Assembly (NCBI GenBank): GCA_947496215.1
Contig: CANMCF010000008.1
Coordinates: forward strand, 62,001 to 126,000
DNA: 64,000 bases
From: an uncultured Bizionia sp.
GTDB taxonomy: Bacteria; Bacteroidota; Bacteroidia; Flavobacteriales; Flavobacteriaceae
Direction: 5' to 3'
Positions 53,767 to 63,768 of the stretch are shown here, in pieces (positions within the stretch are counted from its first letter, which is position 1; every line of letters begins with the position of its first letter). The notes under the pieces are model-generated. The model was not told where the DNA came from. It did not search any database and worked only from the letters and a program-made list of their open reading frames with translations. The position numbers and the translations under genes were made by a program.

Positions 53767-54104
53767 TATTCCAAGCTGAATTTAGGGCTTACCAATGCTT
53801 GCATCGTTTTGATGTAGTTTTCGAGTTCTGACAACTTGTTCGTTGTTTCTTTGACTCCACTTTCCGTCAGCTTATAATATTTTCGAAGTCTATTGTCCAC
53901 TTTTTGTACCTCGACATCCAACAAACCTTCAGCTTCCAGCTTATGCAAAGCCGGATACAGGGCTCCTTCCGTTATATTCAATTCACCTTTTGTAATTTGC
54001 TTGACCTTTTGTGTCATTTCATAACCATACATCTTATCGCTTTCATTCAAAAGCTTCAAAATAATGGTGGTTAGGCTTCCCTTGTACAATTTAGAATTAC
54101 TCAT
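53766..54104 (-). CDS. PadR-family transcriptional regulator
   Basis: A 112-residue winged-helix protein: YKGSLTTIILKLLNESDKMYGYEMTQKVKQ, then NITEGALYPALHKLEAEGLL (in parts), the standard PadR DNA-binding core, followed by the dimerisation helix. First gene of the ABC transporter operon and presumably its autoregulated repressor; the palindrome at 54118 is the likely operator. Confidence 0.92.
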   Translation of the reverse strand: MSNSKLYKGSLTTIILKLLNESDKMYGYEMTQKVKQITKGELNITEGALYPALHKLEAEGLLDVEVQKVDNRLRKYYKLTESGVKETTNKLSELENYIKTMQALVSPKFSLE

Positions 54105-54117
54105 AGTTCAAATATAT

Positions 54118-54149
54118 ACATAATTTACTTATGCATAAATAAATTATGT
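54118..54149. promoter_or_regulatory. Candidate PadR operator
   Basis: Arms ACATAATTTA (54118-54127) and TAAATTATGT (54140-54149) surround TTATGCATAA (54129-54138), itself palindromic, giving a 32-bp near-perfect palindrome 13 bases upstream of the padR-like start. ACAT/ATGT half-sites are common in PadR operators. It lies in the divergent region shared with the PaaE-like gene. Confidence 0.55.
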
Positions 54150-54216
54150 ATTATTTTTTTTCCCAATTGGTTTATTAATTCTAAACCGCTTCACTATTTT
54201 TACAAAAAAAACAACA

Positions 54217-55272
54217 ATGTCTCAATTTCATAAACTCACAATACTAAATATTCATCGTGAAACTTCTAAATGTGTCACATTAAGCTTCTCCATCCCAGAG
54301 TCTTTAAAAGATACTTTTGCTTTTAAAGCTGGGCAGTACATCACTTTAAGGGCAAACATTGATGGCAATGACATAAGACGTGATTATTCCTTGTGTTCTT
54401 CTCCCAATAGCGGAGTAATCAAGGTGGCGGTCAAGGAAGTTGAAAATGGAACTTTTTCCAAATATGCAAACAATGAATTGAAGGAGGGAGACGTTTTGGA
54501 TGTCATGCCTCCAAATGGACGCTTCACCTTCGAACCAAATTCATCCAAAACCAGAACCATTGCTGCATTTGCAGCCGGTAGTGGGATTACTCCTATACTG
54601 AGCATAACAAAGACAATATTGGAGGAAGAACCCAACAGTTCTTTCGTTTTAGTCTACGGAAACAAAACAACCAAGGACACTATTTTCTTGAATGAATTGT
54701 TAGATCTTCAAAGCAAGTATAGCCAACGCTTGACCATTCAGTTCGTATTCAGTCAAGCACAGGAAAATGACGCCATCTTTGGAAGAATAGAAAAAAGCAC
54801 GGTGAATTTGATTGTAAAAAACAAATATAAAGACACGACCATAGATGCATTCTACCTTTGTGGCCCTGAAGCCATGATAAATACAGTAAAGGATGTCTTG
54901 ACTGAAAATGAGGTTTCCGAAGATGCCATCTTTTATGAACTCTTCAAAGCAGCAAAAGCCACTCAATCGGCTCAAGAACCTAACACTACAGGAAAAACAA
55001 CTATCAAAGTTATTGTTGACGATGAAGAAGCAACATTCGAAATGCCACAAAAGCAATCCATCCTCGAAGCTGCCTTGGATCAGGATCTTGATGCACCATA
55101 TTCTTGTCAAGGTGGTATTTGCAGTAGTTGCATCGCCAAAGTCACCGAAGGAAATGCCACAATGAGACAAAACAACATTCTTACAGATGGGGAGGTAGCC
55201 CAAGGATTGATATTAACATGTCAAGCACATCCAACTACAGCCAAGATTACTGTTGATTATGATGATATATAA
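54217..55272 (+). CDS. PaaE-like ferredoxin-type oxidoreductase (FAD, NAD, 2Fe-2S)
   Basis: A 351-residue protein: FAD-binding RRDYSLCSSP, NAD-binding AAFAAGSGITPILSI and FYLCGPEAMI, and a C-terminal plant-type ferredoxin domain with CQGGICSSC and a later Cys in ILTCQAHP. It resembles the reductase component PaaE of phenylacetyl-CoA epoxidase, but no paaABCD is adjacent, so it is a general electron-transfer protein here. Its 3' end is part of a duplicated segment that recurs at 58729. Confidence 0.88.
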   Translation: MSQFHKLTILNIHRETSKCVTLSFSIPESLKDTFAFKAGQYITLRANIDGNDIRRDYSLCSSPNSGVIKVAVKEVENGTFSKYANNELKEGDVLDVMPPNGRFTFEPNSSKTRTIAAFAAGSGITPILSITKTILEEEPNSSFVLVYGNKTTKDTIFLNELLDLQSKYSQRLTIQFVFSQAQENDAIFGRIEKSTVNLIVKNKYKDTTIDAFYLCGPEAMINTVKDVLTENEVSEDAIFYELFKAAKATQSAQEPNTTGKTTIKVIVDDEEATFEMPQKQSILEAALDQDLDAPYSCQGGICSSCIAKVTEGNATMRQNNILTDGEVAQGLILTCQAHPTTAKITVDYDDI

Positions 55273-55283
55273 GTAGTCAAGTC

Positions 55284-55392
55284 CTACTTAAGACCTTCCT
55301 TGTTTTTGTATTGTGAAGGCATATGACCTGTATTTTTTTTAACATCGAGTTGAAACCGGATTTCGAATTGAAACCCGACAATACCTCAACAC
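55284..55392 (-). pseudogene. Fragment of a second AraC-family regulator (3' end)
   Basis: The minus strand reads SGFNSKSGFNSM..., then after a one-base deletion TGHMPSQYKNKEGLK and a stop, closely matching the end of the intact regulator at 58788 (SGFNSTFKRNTGYTPSQYKNKEGLQ). Only about the last 35 codons remain. It is left copy of a direct repeat (55222-55392 versus 58729-58900) that flanks the metalloprotease gene. Confidence 0.8.
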
Positions 55393-55499
55393 CCCAAACT
55401 GAATAATATTCATAATTTTACCATATTGCTAGTAGGGTATTCAAAAAATGAACTGTTTAAGTAGTAAATCAATCGCTTTTTAACTCTAAAGACAGTATT

Positions 55500-58400
55500 A
55501 TGAAAACCAAAACCCATTATGTATGCCTATTGGCTGCTTTATTTTTTGTAAATATAGTATTGTCACAAGATCGCATTTGGTCCAAAGCGTCCTTTGTTGA
55601 AGGCACACAAGGCGTATCTCTTAAAAACCTGGATTCCAATCACTATTCGCTGGTTAATCTGAATGTTGAATTAATCAAGCAGCAATTAGCGAATGCCCCC
55701 TTAAGGAGTGTTTCCCAAAGAAAATCCAATACCATTGTTGATTTTCCGAGTATTTATGGCAAAACACAGCAATTTAGAGTTGTAGAAACTCAAATTTTCT
55801 CATCTAATGACAATATATCCCAACATCCCAACATTAAAACCTATTTAGGATCAAGAACAGATAACTCTGGAACTAGAATACGATTTAGTGTAACTCCTTT
55901 GGGTTTAAAGGGTATGATTTCAGAACCAGGAAAAGAACCGGTTTACATTCAACCTCTGACTAAACCCTCCAATGATCAGTATATAATTTACAATAAAGAC
56001 GCAAAATCGAATACCTCGGAAACATTCGAATGTTTAACCGAAGATTTAGGTCTCTCCAAAGAAACAACAAAAAATGACATAGGCCGAAATGCAAATGATC
56101 AATTATTAAGAACATTTAGAATAGCAATATCCGTGAACCAAGAATATACTGGTTTTTGGGATGATGGAAATGCTGGAAATGGAGATGATAGGGCAGATGC
56201 CTTAGCGCAAGTCGCTTCAACCTTAAACAGAGTTAATGAGATTTTTGAAGTCGATATGGCTATTACATTCGTATTGGTAGATACAGCAGACGACCCAGCT
56301 ATAGATTTAATATACTCACCAACACTTCCGGATCCTTATGGCACAAATTTAAACGCAGATTTGATGACCAATCTAACAACTGTTGTTGGAAGTGATGATT
56401 ATGATATAGGCCATTTATTTGTTTATGATGCTGCTGGTTCCACCAATGGAAATGCTGGGTGTATAGGTTGTGTATGCGAGGCTAGCAAAGGTTCTGCATA
56501 TTCACAGCATAATTTTGTAGATAATAGCGGTAGTGGTGGACCTTTTTTTTCAGATTTTTTTGAGAGTTTTCTCGTACCACATGAGATGGGGCATCAAATG
56601 GGAGCAAATCACACGTTTTCCAACTCCTCAGAAGGAACTGGAGCAAATGTAGAACCAGGTAGTGGTACTTCAATAATGTCATATGCTGGTATATCCGGAT
56701 CTAACAATGTACAAAATTATGGCGACCAATATTATCACTATTATAGTATTTTTCAAATATTAGAAAATGTGACTAGTGCTCCAAATGATTGTGCAACCAC
56801 AACTACCATTACGAATAATTCTCCAGTTGCCAATGCAGGTGTAGATTATGCAATTCCAAACGGAACGGCTTTTGTTCTTAAAGGGAGTGCAACAGATGCA
56901 GATGCAGGAGACACATTAACTTACACATGGGAGCAATTAGATGATGGTGTAGTGACAAATGATAGTTTTGGACCAACAAGTCTAACCGGAGCTCTATTTA
57001 GGTCGCGTCCGCCAAGTACTTCTCCCGATAGATACATGCCTATGTACAATAGGGTTTTAGATGGGCAATTAACAGAATCCAATCCTGTAGCCACCCTAGA
57101 CAATAGTTCTTGGGAAACCGTATCTACGGTAGCACGCACATTAAGTTTTGGATTGACGGTAAGAGATCGTTCAGACTCGGATGGCGTAGGGCAAACACCT
57201 CAATCAGATCAAGACACCATGACAGTAAGTGTTGAAGGAGGAGATCCTTTTACGGTAGTTACACCACCATTTTGGGGGAGTGAAAGTACGCAAAATGTAA
57301 TGTGGAATGTGGGAACCACAACCAATGCAACTATAAATTGCCAAACTGTAACCATCAAACTATCTACAGATGGTGGCCTTACCTTTCCAACAACATTGGC
57401 GGCAAATACTCCAAATGATGGATCAGAAACAATCGCTGTACCTGCAGTCGCAGATACAGACAATGCTAGATTGCTAGTTCAAGCAACAGATAATATTTTC
57501 TATGCTTTGTCTGATAATTTTTTAAAATCTAATGTTCCTTCATTTTCTTTGAATAATTCTGATAGTGTGCGTACTGCATGTAATATCGATGCGGTTTCCT
57601 ATGATGTTGATTTCTTCACCGTTAATGGATTCTCTGAGACTACAACGTTTAGTGCCACTGGAAATCCTGCAGGTTCATCGGTTTCATTTACACCAAGTAC
57701 TCTAAATGCAGACGGAATGATTGTTGCGGATGTCACAGGGTTAACTGGGGCTACAGTCGGAGATTACACAATAACCATTACGGGAACTTCGGCATCAGAA
57801 ACTAAAACTATAGATGTTACATTAACAGTGGTTGATGGGGTATGTGATTCAGTTGGAACCACGGATTATGCAACAAGTACTACCTTGGTGCAATTTGGAG
57901 ACATCGACAATCCTTCTGGAAAACCATCCGGGTATAGTGATTACACATCAATTTCCACAGACGTGACACAAGGAATGAATTATCCCATTACAGTTAATAT
58001 GAATACTGATGGCAACTACACGTGTGCTAGTATGGTATGGATAGATTGGAATCAAAATTGTATTTTCGATTCCAATGAGGTTTATGATTTAGGCAGTGCG
58101 ACAAATACAGCGGATGGACCATCAGGAAATTCGCCATTGACCATTACTGTTCCCAATGATGCTATTTCAGGGAACACGATAATGAGAGTTACTACAAAAT
58201 ATCAAACTGCCGCATCTTCTTGTGAAAATAGCCATGACGCAGAAGTTGAAGACTATACGGTAAATGTTACACCGGTACTTTCGGTAGATGAGTTTGCCCC
58301 TTCTACAGCATTTACCATATACCCAAATCCAAACAATGGTGAATTCAATGTGGCATTGGATGGATCTTCTGCCAAGAACATTGAAATTTCTGTTTTCGAC

Positions 58401-58550
58401 ATTAGGGGGAGACGTGTATTTGATGAAACATATGAGAGTAATCCTGCTTTTAATGAGTCTGTTAACTTAGGAAACATACAATCTGGAATGTATCTATTGC
58501 AAGTTTTTGATGGTTTAAACAAACAAACAAAGAAGATCTTAGTGAAGTAA
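55500..58550 (+). CDS. Secreted reprolysin-like metalloprotease with T9SS sorting domain
   Basis: A 1016-residue protein: signal peptide (1-22), pro-region, metzincin catalytic domain with HEMGHQMGANH at 361-371 and Met-turn SIMSYAG, beta-sandwich regions, a GEVED-type domain (MVWIDWNQNCIFDSNEVYDLG in parts, about 845-925) and a C-terminal type IX sorting domain (FTIYPNPNNGEFNVAL ... QTKKILVK, about 940-1016). It is a zinc endopeptidase secreted by T9SS. The gene lies between two diverged direct repeats and may be an insertion. Confidence 0.9.
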   Translation: MKTKTHYVCLLAALFFVNIVLSQDRIWSKASFVEGTQGVSLKNLDSNHYSLVNLNVELIKQQLANAPLRSVSQRKSNTIVDFPSIYGKTQQFRVVETQIFSSNDNISQHPNIKTYLGSRTDNSGTRIRFSVTPLGLKGMISEPGKEPVYIQPLTKPSNDQYIIYNKDAKSNTSETFECLTEDLGLSKETTKNDIGRNANDQLLRTFRIAISVNQEYTGFWDDGNAGNGDDRADALAQVASTLNRVNEIFEVDMAITFVLVDTADDPAIDLIYSPTLPDPYGTNLNADLMTNLTTVVGSDDYDIGHLFVYDAAGSTNGNAGCIGCVCEASKGSAYSQHNFVDNSGSGGPFFSDFFESFLVPHEMGHQMGANHTFSNSSEGTGANVEPGSGTSIMSYAGISGSNNVQNYGDQYYHYYSIFQILENVTSAPNDCATTTTITNNSPVANAGVDYAIPNGTAFVLKGSATDADAGDTLTYTWEQLDDGVVTNDSFGPTSLTGALFRSRPPSTSPDRYMPMYNRVLDGQLTESNPVATLDNSSWETVSTVARTLSFGLTVRDRSDSDGVGQTPQSDQDTMTVSVEGGDPFTVVTPPFWGSESTQNVMWNVGTTTNATINCQTVTIKLSTDGGLTFPTTLAANTPNDGSETIAVPAVADTDNARLLVQATDNIFYALSDNFLKSNVPSFSLNNSDSVRTACNIDAVSYDVDFFTVNGFSETTTFSATGNPAGSSVSFTPSTLNADGMIVADVTGLTGATVGDYTITITGTSASETKTIDVTLTVVDGVCDSVGTTDYATSTTLVQFGDIDNPSGKPSGYSDYTSISTDVTQGMNYPITVNMNTDGNYTCASMVWIDWNQNCIFDSNEVYDLGSATNTADGPSGNSPLTITVPNDAISGNTIMRVTTKYQTAASSCENSHDAEVEDYTVNVTPVLSVDEFAPSTAFTIYPNPNNGEFNVALDGSSAKNIEISVFDIRGRRVFDETYESNPAFNESVNLGNIQSGMYLLQVFDGLNKQTKKILVK

Positions 58551-58728
58551 CCATTACTACCATATCTTTTACTAAACAACAAATGTAGAGAATTTATTGG
58601 TGTTGGACATTCTCTTTGAAGAGTTCGATAACAATATAAGGAATTTGTTTTTTGAATCCTTGACGAAGGGGGTTTCAAAAAAATCATCAGTGAATCCTAC
58701 GCAAGATATTGGAAATAAAAGGGAATGA

Positions 58729-58779
58729 CAAGCACATCCAACCACAGATAAGATAACCGTGTATTATAATGATAGATAG
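58729..58779 (+). pseudogene. Fragment of a second PaaE-like gene (last 16 codons)
   Basis: Reads QAHPTTDKITVYYNDR and a stop, matching the C-terminus of the intact reductase (QAHPTTAKITVDYDDI). Weaker similarity extends left to about 58700. Together with the following AraC sequence it forms the right copy of the direct repeat. No upstream frame is open, so it is a remnant. Confidence 0.8.
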
Positions 58780-58787
58780 ACAAACTA

Positions 58788-59843
58788 CTACTGAAGACCT
58801 TCCTTGTTTTTGTATTGTGAAGGTGTATACCCAGTATTTCTCTTAAACGTCGAGTTGAAACCGGATTTAGAATTAAAGCCCGACAATCCTCCAATCGCCT
58901 CAATCGTATAGTTTTGATGATTTTTATCTGTTAATAGCTTCTTTGAATATTCTATTCTAAAATCATTGATGAAATTGGAAAAGTTCTTGTCGTACTTCTT
59001 GTTTATCAGTTGAGACAGGTATTTTTCATTGGTACCTACCTCCTTGGCCAACATCTTAACGGTAAGCTTAGGATTCAAAAACACATTCTCTATTTTCATC
59101 TTTTGAATCAATTTTTCGTTTATGTCATTCAAAATGACCTTGAAATCCTCTTGATAATCAACCACACTGTGACGGGTAACCTCCCACAGGCAATAATAGG
59201 ACACGATGAAATATGCTATGTAATAAAACTTCAATGTCGTTTTTAAATGCAAATCCGATATGAAATAGTTCTGAATGACCCATATCAATATGTAAACATC
59301 ATAAAGCAAAACGAAACAAAACAAGTAAAACTTGTTCTTACCCTCCCTGTAAAACCTCTTTAAAGTCAAGAATTTTAGCAACTTATAAGCCATATAACTA
59401 TAATATATGGTTGAAATAGGGAAAATAAAGAGAATGATGACATAATTGGAATAACTCATCACGTTTTCCACGACCTCATAAGTAAAATCCTCATCATCCC
59501 TTTCTATGCCGAAATAAACCAAACAAAAAATATTGATAAGAAACAGTGTTGCTGGCAAATAGTAGTTCCTATTGTCAAAAGCACCTATTTTCAACCTACT
59601 ATGCACAATATTATATAATAACGGAGGCAATAGTGTCAGCCAAACAAAAAACAACAAGGAGAAAGTATTTATGACTTCTTCCACGAAAACAGATTCATAA
59701 TCAGATGCCACGATCAAACTCCCAAAAAGCAAAAACCAAGACAGGTAAAAAAAGAGTTCGACCTTGCTTCTCTTTTTCAAGACATAATGAAAAAGAGACA
59801 TTGAAAACGCCAAAAAGGATATGGTAATTATTGCAAGTTTCAT
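58788..59843 (-). CDS. Membrane-anchored AraC-family regulator
   Basis: A 351-residue protein with seven or so N-terminal membrane helices (about 1-235) and a C-terminal AraC/XylS DNA-binding domain (LTVKMLAKEVGTNEKYLSQLINKKYDKNFSNFINDFRI and GFNSKSGFNSTFKRNTGYTPSQYKN, in parts, about 255-345). It is divergent to the tail-fibre-type gene at 59966. Such membrane regulators sense envelope or extracellular signals. Its 3' end is duplicated as the fragment at 55284. Confidence 0.88.
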   Translation of the reverse strand: MKLAIITISFLAFSMSLFHYVLKKRSKVELFFYLSWFLLFGSLIVASDYESVFVEEVINTFSLLFFVWLTLLPPLLYNIVHSRLKIGAFDNRNYYLPATLFLINIFCLVYFGIERDDEDFTYEVVENVMSYSNYVIILFIFPISTIYYSYMAYKLLKFLTLKRFYREGKNKFYLFCFVLLYDVYILIWVIQNYFISDLHLKTTLKFYYIAYFIVSYYCLWEVTRHSVVDYQEDFKVILNDINEKLIQKMKIENVFLNPKLTVKMLAKEVGTNEKYLSQLINKKYDKNFSNFINDFRIEYSKKLLTDKNHQNYTIEAIGGLSGFNSKSGFNSTFKRNTGYTPSQYKNKEGLQ

Positions 59844-59965
59844 GAATTTATATGGGAGAACATACCAAATATAGGGAAAATAGTATTGATTCCGTAATAC
59901 TGCACATCATGAAATCTTCATTTACAGACGGTATCTATAGATTTGATGAAAATCTCAGGAGCACC

Positions 59966-61690
59966 ATGAAAACAAACTACTTCACTTTAATGTTCTTTAG
60001 CATATTGACCACGCTTGCCTACTCCCAAGTCGGCATTGGCACAACATCTCCAGATGCAACTTTACACATAGTAGGGACCACCACTTTAGGGAGCACTGGT
60101 GGGACCACCGATCTTATAAATGAAGATTTTTCGAGTTATGCAGTAATCCAAAACTACACTCCCGATGCTTCTTGTACAACTACCTCTGGTTGGGTGACCA
60201 GTAGTGCAGCACCTGCAACATATGAGTGTACCAATTGTGTCGGTTCTTACTTATACATAGATTCTGACGATTCAGGGTGCGACCAAGACGCCACCGTTTT
60301 AATGACTTTCGTGCCAACTACGACGTCCGTAGACATCTCTTTCGATTATGCCGTTATAGAATATTCCTCCGGAGCTGACTCTTTTAGAGTCTATTTACAT
60401 GATGGTGTTTCACAAGTTGGAGCAGATCTCTTGAATGTAAATACCGGAGGAGATACGGATGCTTCCTATTCCGGAACCATTGCCGTAACAGCCAACACTA
60501 GTTACACCATACGATTTGAGTATCTGGGAACATATGCTTACGGGGCTACCGTAGACAATGTTCTGATTACTGAAACGTCTACACCCAGCACTGGTAATTA
60601 TACCTTTAGACTAGAAGATGGGCAACAACAACCAGGTCACGTCCTAACAAGCGACGCTAATGGTTATGCCACTTGGATGGCTCCTAGTGGAGGTTCTGGG
60701 ACAGATAACCAAACACTTTCATTGAGTGGAAATCAATTAAGCATATCCAATGGCAATACAGTAACCATTCCCTCGTCTGGTGGAACAGGCTCCTATGATT
60801 TTGAAAATGGCTTGACAGAATCTTCAGGAACCGTGAGACTAGGTGGAGTTCTAACCAATGACACATATTTGGATTTAAACTCAAACGACATATATTTTGA
60901 AGGTAGCGGAACTGGAAACATCACTTTCGAAGACAATTCTGGACAACCAGCCATGACAACCAATTTTGCAGATGGCTATATAAACTTTGGGTCGGGAAAT
61001 GCTTTTGTTGATGCTGACGACGGAACAACATTTACCGACACCTATGGAGGAGGGCCTTTTACCAAGGGGTTTGTCCTAGGAGCATATGATGGCTCTTCTG
61101 GAGGAACAGCAATAGCTTTGGGATCCATAGAATATGTTGTAGATGGAACCAACGAGTTATTCTATCAAGGAGGTGCATTTAGTCCAATGACGAATTTAGG
61201 AGCAGACTTAGGTGCCTATCCCTTTTCTGGAACGACGAGAATGTGGGATGACGTCTATGCCGATGATTTCATAACACCGACAAATACATACCCTAGAAGT
61301 AGTGGAAGAACATCCAACTTAAATCAAAGAGGTCTAGCCGAAATATTAAGATTGAGACCTATCTCCTACCTAGACAACACATCGATAGTTGACAGAACCA
61401 TTATCCCAGACAACTTGAAGGAAACCAAACTGGGCTTTTATGCAAATGAGCTTCTTGAGGTCATTCCCGAAGCCGTCAAAACTTCTGATTGGGTCAACCT
61501 TGATGAATCAGGTAAAAAAACAAGAGTTGTCTATGATTCTCCCAAAGGCATAATGCCATATCAAATCATTCCTGTGACAGTAAAGGCCATACAAGAGCAA
61601 CAAGAACAGATAGATCTTTTGAAAAGTTCCATAAATGAACTCAAAAAACAAAACGAGTTACTTAAAGCTATGATTGAATCCAAAGAATAA
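59966..61690 (+). CDS. Secreted S74 / tail-fibre-domain protein
   Basis: A 574-residue protein from the ATG at 59966 (MKTNYFTLMFFSILTTLAYSQ, signal peptide); the frame extends to 59852 but without a signal-like start. VGIGTTSPDATLHIVG begins a tail-fibre-like repeat; the centre is a jelly-roll-like region rich in Gly/Thr; the end carries an S74-type chaperone-like domain (RPISYLDN... KLGFYANELLEVIPEAV) and a coiled coil (IQEQQEQIDLLKSSINELKKQNE). Common in Bacteroidota surface proteins, not a sign of prophage here. Divergent from the AraC regulator, a possible controller. Confidence 0.8.
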   Translation: MKTNYFTLMFFSILTTLAYSQVGIGTTSPDATLHIVGTTTLGSTGGTTDLINEDFSSYAVIQNYTPDASCTTTSGWVTSSAAPATYECTNCVGSYLYIDSDDSGCDQDATVLMTFVPTTTSVDISFDYAVIEYSSGADSFRVYLHDGVSQVGADLLNVNTGGDTDASYSGTIAVTANTSYTIRFEYLGTYAYGATVDNVLITETSTPSTGNYTFRLEDGQQQPGHVLTSDANGYATWMAPSGGSGTDNQTLSLSGNQLSISNGNTVTIPSSGGTGSYDFENGLTESSGTVRLGGVLTNDTYLDLNSNDIYFEGSGTGNITFEDNSGQPAMTTNFADGYINFGSGNAFVDADDGTTFTDTYGGGPFTKGFVLGAYDGSSGGTAIALGSIEYVVDGTNELFYQGGAFSPMTNLGADLGAYPFSGTTRMWDDVYADDFITPTNTYPRSSGRTSNLNQRGLAEILRLRPISYLDNTSIVDRTIIPDNLKETKLGFYANELLEVIPEAVKTSDWVNLDESGKKTRVVYDSPKGIMPYQIIPVTVKAIQEQQEQIDLLKSSINELKKQNELLKAMIESKE

Positions 61691-61911
61691 TAACAAAAAA
61701 CTCCATTTCTCAGCCTATTTATTTGTAAGCAACTGTTTTACTAAAATCATTTAATCGTGTTTACAAGCTTTTTAATCGAAATTATTGTTTTTTTATCATT
61801 ATCATTAAAATATCATCGATAAAACGCTTAACTTTAATTTAGATTTATGACACTAAAAGATTTGTTAGTTTAAGGGATAATATTAATTTTTATAGTCAGT
61901 TGTAAATAAAA

Positions 61912-61937
61912 AATGCCTCATCTTTTGATGAGGCATT
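61912..61937 (-). terminator. Terminator of the GT9 gene
   Basis: Arms AATGCCTCATC (61912-61922) and GATGAGGCATT (61927-61937) with a four-base loop; on the minus strand the hairpin is followed by TTTTTATTTACAAC. It lies three bases after the stop of the glycosyltransferase gene. Confidence 0.85.
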
Positions 61938-61940
61938 CTT

Positions 61941-62957
61941 CTATAAAATCATTTCGATCCTAGCTATTACTTCATCTGGAGAAATCGTTCGTGAAGCTTC
62001 CTCATACCCTTCAGGATATCTATTGCCATAAATGGATGTTGGAATTAACGGGAATCGTTTTCTGTCTGAAAGTATTTGGTGTTTTTCTGGCTGATTGAAT
62101 GGTGCGAACCCTGCATAAGGGTGTGTTACATTCCAAATGGTAATAACCTTTATTCCCAACATTGCCGCTAAATGTCCATTGCCCGAGTCCATGGACAACA
62201 TCACATCCAAGTTGGATATGATATTCAATTCTTCATCGATACTGAATTTACCTGCTAGATTTATGACGTTTTCGTATTTCTCTTGTAAAACCTCCAGTAA
62301 TTTCATCTCTCTTTCCCCTCCTCCAAATAATAGGATTTTATGTTTTTTGGACATCGTTTTAATCACTTCCTCCAAAAAATCCAAAGGATACATCTTGGAT
62401 TCGTATTGTGCAAAAGGGGCTATACCAATCCTTTTCCCATCATCATTCCCAAGAACCTCAAGGATCTCATTATTCAATTTTTGAATTTTTGATTCTTGGA
62501 GACCAAATAGGTCTATTTCATACCCTAAACCATAAAACACATCTGCATAACGTTGGTGTGTTGTTTTCAATTGCCGGAATAGCTCTCCTTTGATCAATGC
62601 CTTTTTCTCTGTTCTTCCTTTATCTACTTGTTGAAATACCCATCCAATAAAAAAAAGCTTTAGAATTTTTGTTCTCAAAACATTATGTAAGTCGGCCACG
62701 GCATCAATCTTAAACTTCTTTAATTGTTTGGATAGCTTGAACAGGCCAAAAACACCTTTATGTTTCTTTTTCAAATCAGCCTCAAAAACCTCAACATTCG
62801 GCAAGTCCCTAAAAAAAGGCTTGAAGAACTCTCTAGTTAGAACTGTAATCTTAACTTCAGGGTACTGTTGTGTAAATGCTCTTAGAACAGGAACTGTCAT
62901 TGCCACATCTCCCATTGCTGAAAAACGAATTACCAATATGTGTTTCGGCTTTGACAT
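61941..62957 (-). CDS. Glycosyltransferase family 9 (heptosyltransferase-like)
   Basis: A 338-residue protein: N-terminal ILVIRFSAMGDVAMTVPVLRAF and C-terminal LDVMLSMDSGNGHLAAMLGIKVITIWNVTHPYAGFAPF (in parts), the two Rossmann domains of GT9 heptosyltransferases. It probably adds a sugar to lipopolysaccharide core in the cytoplasm before export. 48 bases from the next gene upstream. Confidence 0.9.
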   Translation of the reverse strand: MSKPKHILVIRFSAMGDVAMTVPVLRAFTQQYPEVKITVLTREFFKPFFRDLPNVEVFEADLKKKHKGVFGLFKLSKQLKKFKIDAVADLHNVLRTKILKLFFIGWVFQQVDKGRTEKKALIKGELFRQLKTTHQRYADVFYGLGYEIDLFGLQESKIQKLNNEILEVLGNDDGKRIGIAPFAQYESKMYPLDFLEEVIKTMSKKHKILLFGGGEREMKLLEVLQEKYENVINLAGKFSIDEELNIISNLDVMLSMDSGNGHLAAMLGIKVITIWNVTHPYAGFAPFNQPEKHQILSDRKRFPLIPTSIYGNRYPEGYEEASRTISPDEVIARIEMIL

Positions 62958-63005
62958 TTCTACTTGGCAGGTGAAGTCTTGAAAGTGAATTTAGATGAGA
63001 ATATT

Positions 63006-63614
63006 CTACTTTAGTCCTCTTAAGACAGGATTGAGTTCGTCGTCATTATACATTTTCATCTGCTTGTAGACCTTCATGTACTTGTCTCCATTTTCAATAT
63101 CCACAATCATATCATCTATTGCGGTGCTCAAATCTACACGTTGTTCCAACAACACATCTAGTTTTTTCTGGCAAGCAGCAATATGGCTTTGCGAAGCATC
63201 TGTTCTTTCCACCTCTTCGTTCATATGGTAGATCTTCAATGCCAATATCGACAACCTGTCAATGGCCCAGGCTGGGCTTTCAGAATTCAATTTTGCCGAA
63301 TCCTTTGGTGCGACATCTGCATATTTATTCAAAAAATAACCATCAATATACTCCACCATATCAGTTCTATCTTGATTGGAAGCATCAATTTTACGCTTTA
63401 AGGTCAGAGCTGCTACCGGATCTATTTTCGGGTCTCTGATAATATCCTCATAATGCCATTGTACAGTATCTATCCAGCATTTTCTGTACAATAAATGCTC
63501 TATTAAATGCTCTTTTTCATCGTATGTGTTCGTGAACTCTTGATCCACTGTATTTATCACGTGATAGGTATTAATTACATCTTGAAAAATAGCATTCGCC
63601 TTACTTGTAAACAT
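63006..63614 (-). CDS. DUF4254 protein
   Basis: A 202-residue helical protein with no membrane segment (HYEDIIRDPKIDPVAALTLKRKIDASNQDRTDMVEYID in parts). It matches my recollection of DUF4254, a Bacteroidota family usually encoded beside GT9 genes. Role unknown; possibly glycan-related by context. Confidence 0.75.
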   Translation of the reverse strand: MFTSKANAIFQDVINTYHVINTVDQEFTNTYDEKEHLIEHLLYRKCWIDTVQWHYEDIIRDPKIDPVAALTLKRKIDASNQDRTDMVEYIDGYFLNKYADVAPKDSAKLNSESPAWAIDRLSILALKIYHMNEEVERTDASQSHIAACQKKLDVLLEQRVDLSTAIDDMIVDIENGDKYMKVYKQMKMYNDDELNPVLRGLK

Positions 63615-63768
63615 ATTATCTAGTTTTAAAGCACAAAACTACGGAAATTATATAAGAATATTCAGAAAAACAGAGCCCCAGACATTCGGCATCATTATAT
63701 TAAAATTTATATTAGACAGATGCAACTAAATAGCTAACTTTACCTTCTTTAAACCAAGGTTAGCCATT

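Noticed and set aside
59852-59965. N-terminal extension of the S74-domain protein
   Set aside because: The extra 38 codons precede a clear signal peptide and lie in the divergent promoter region, so the start at 59966 is preferred.
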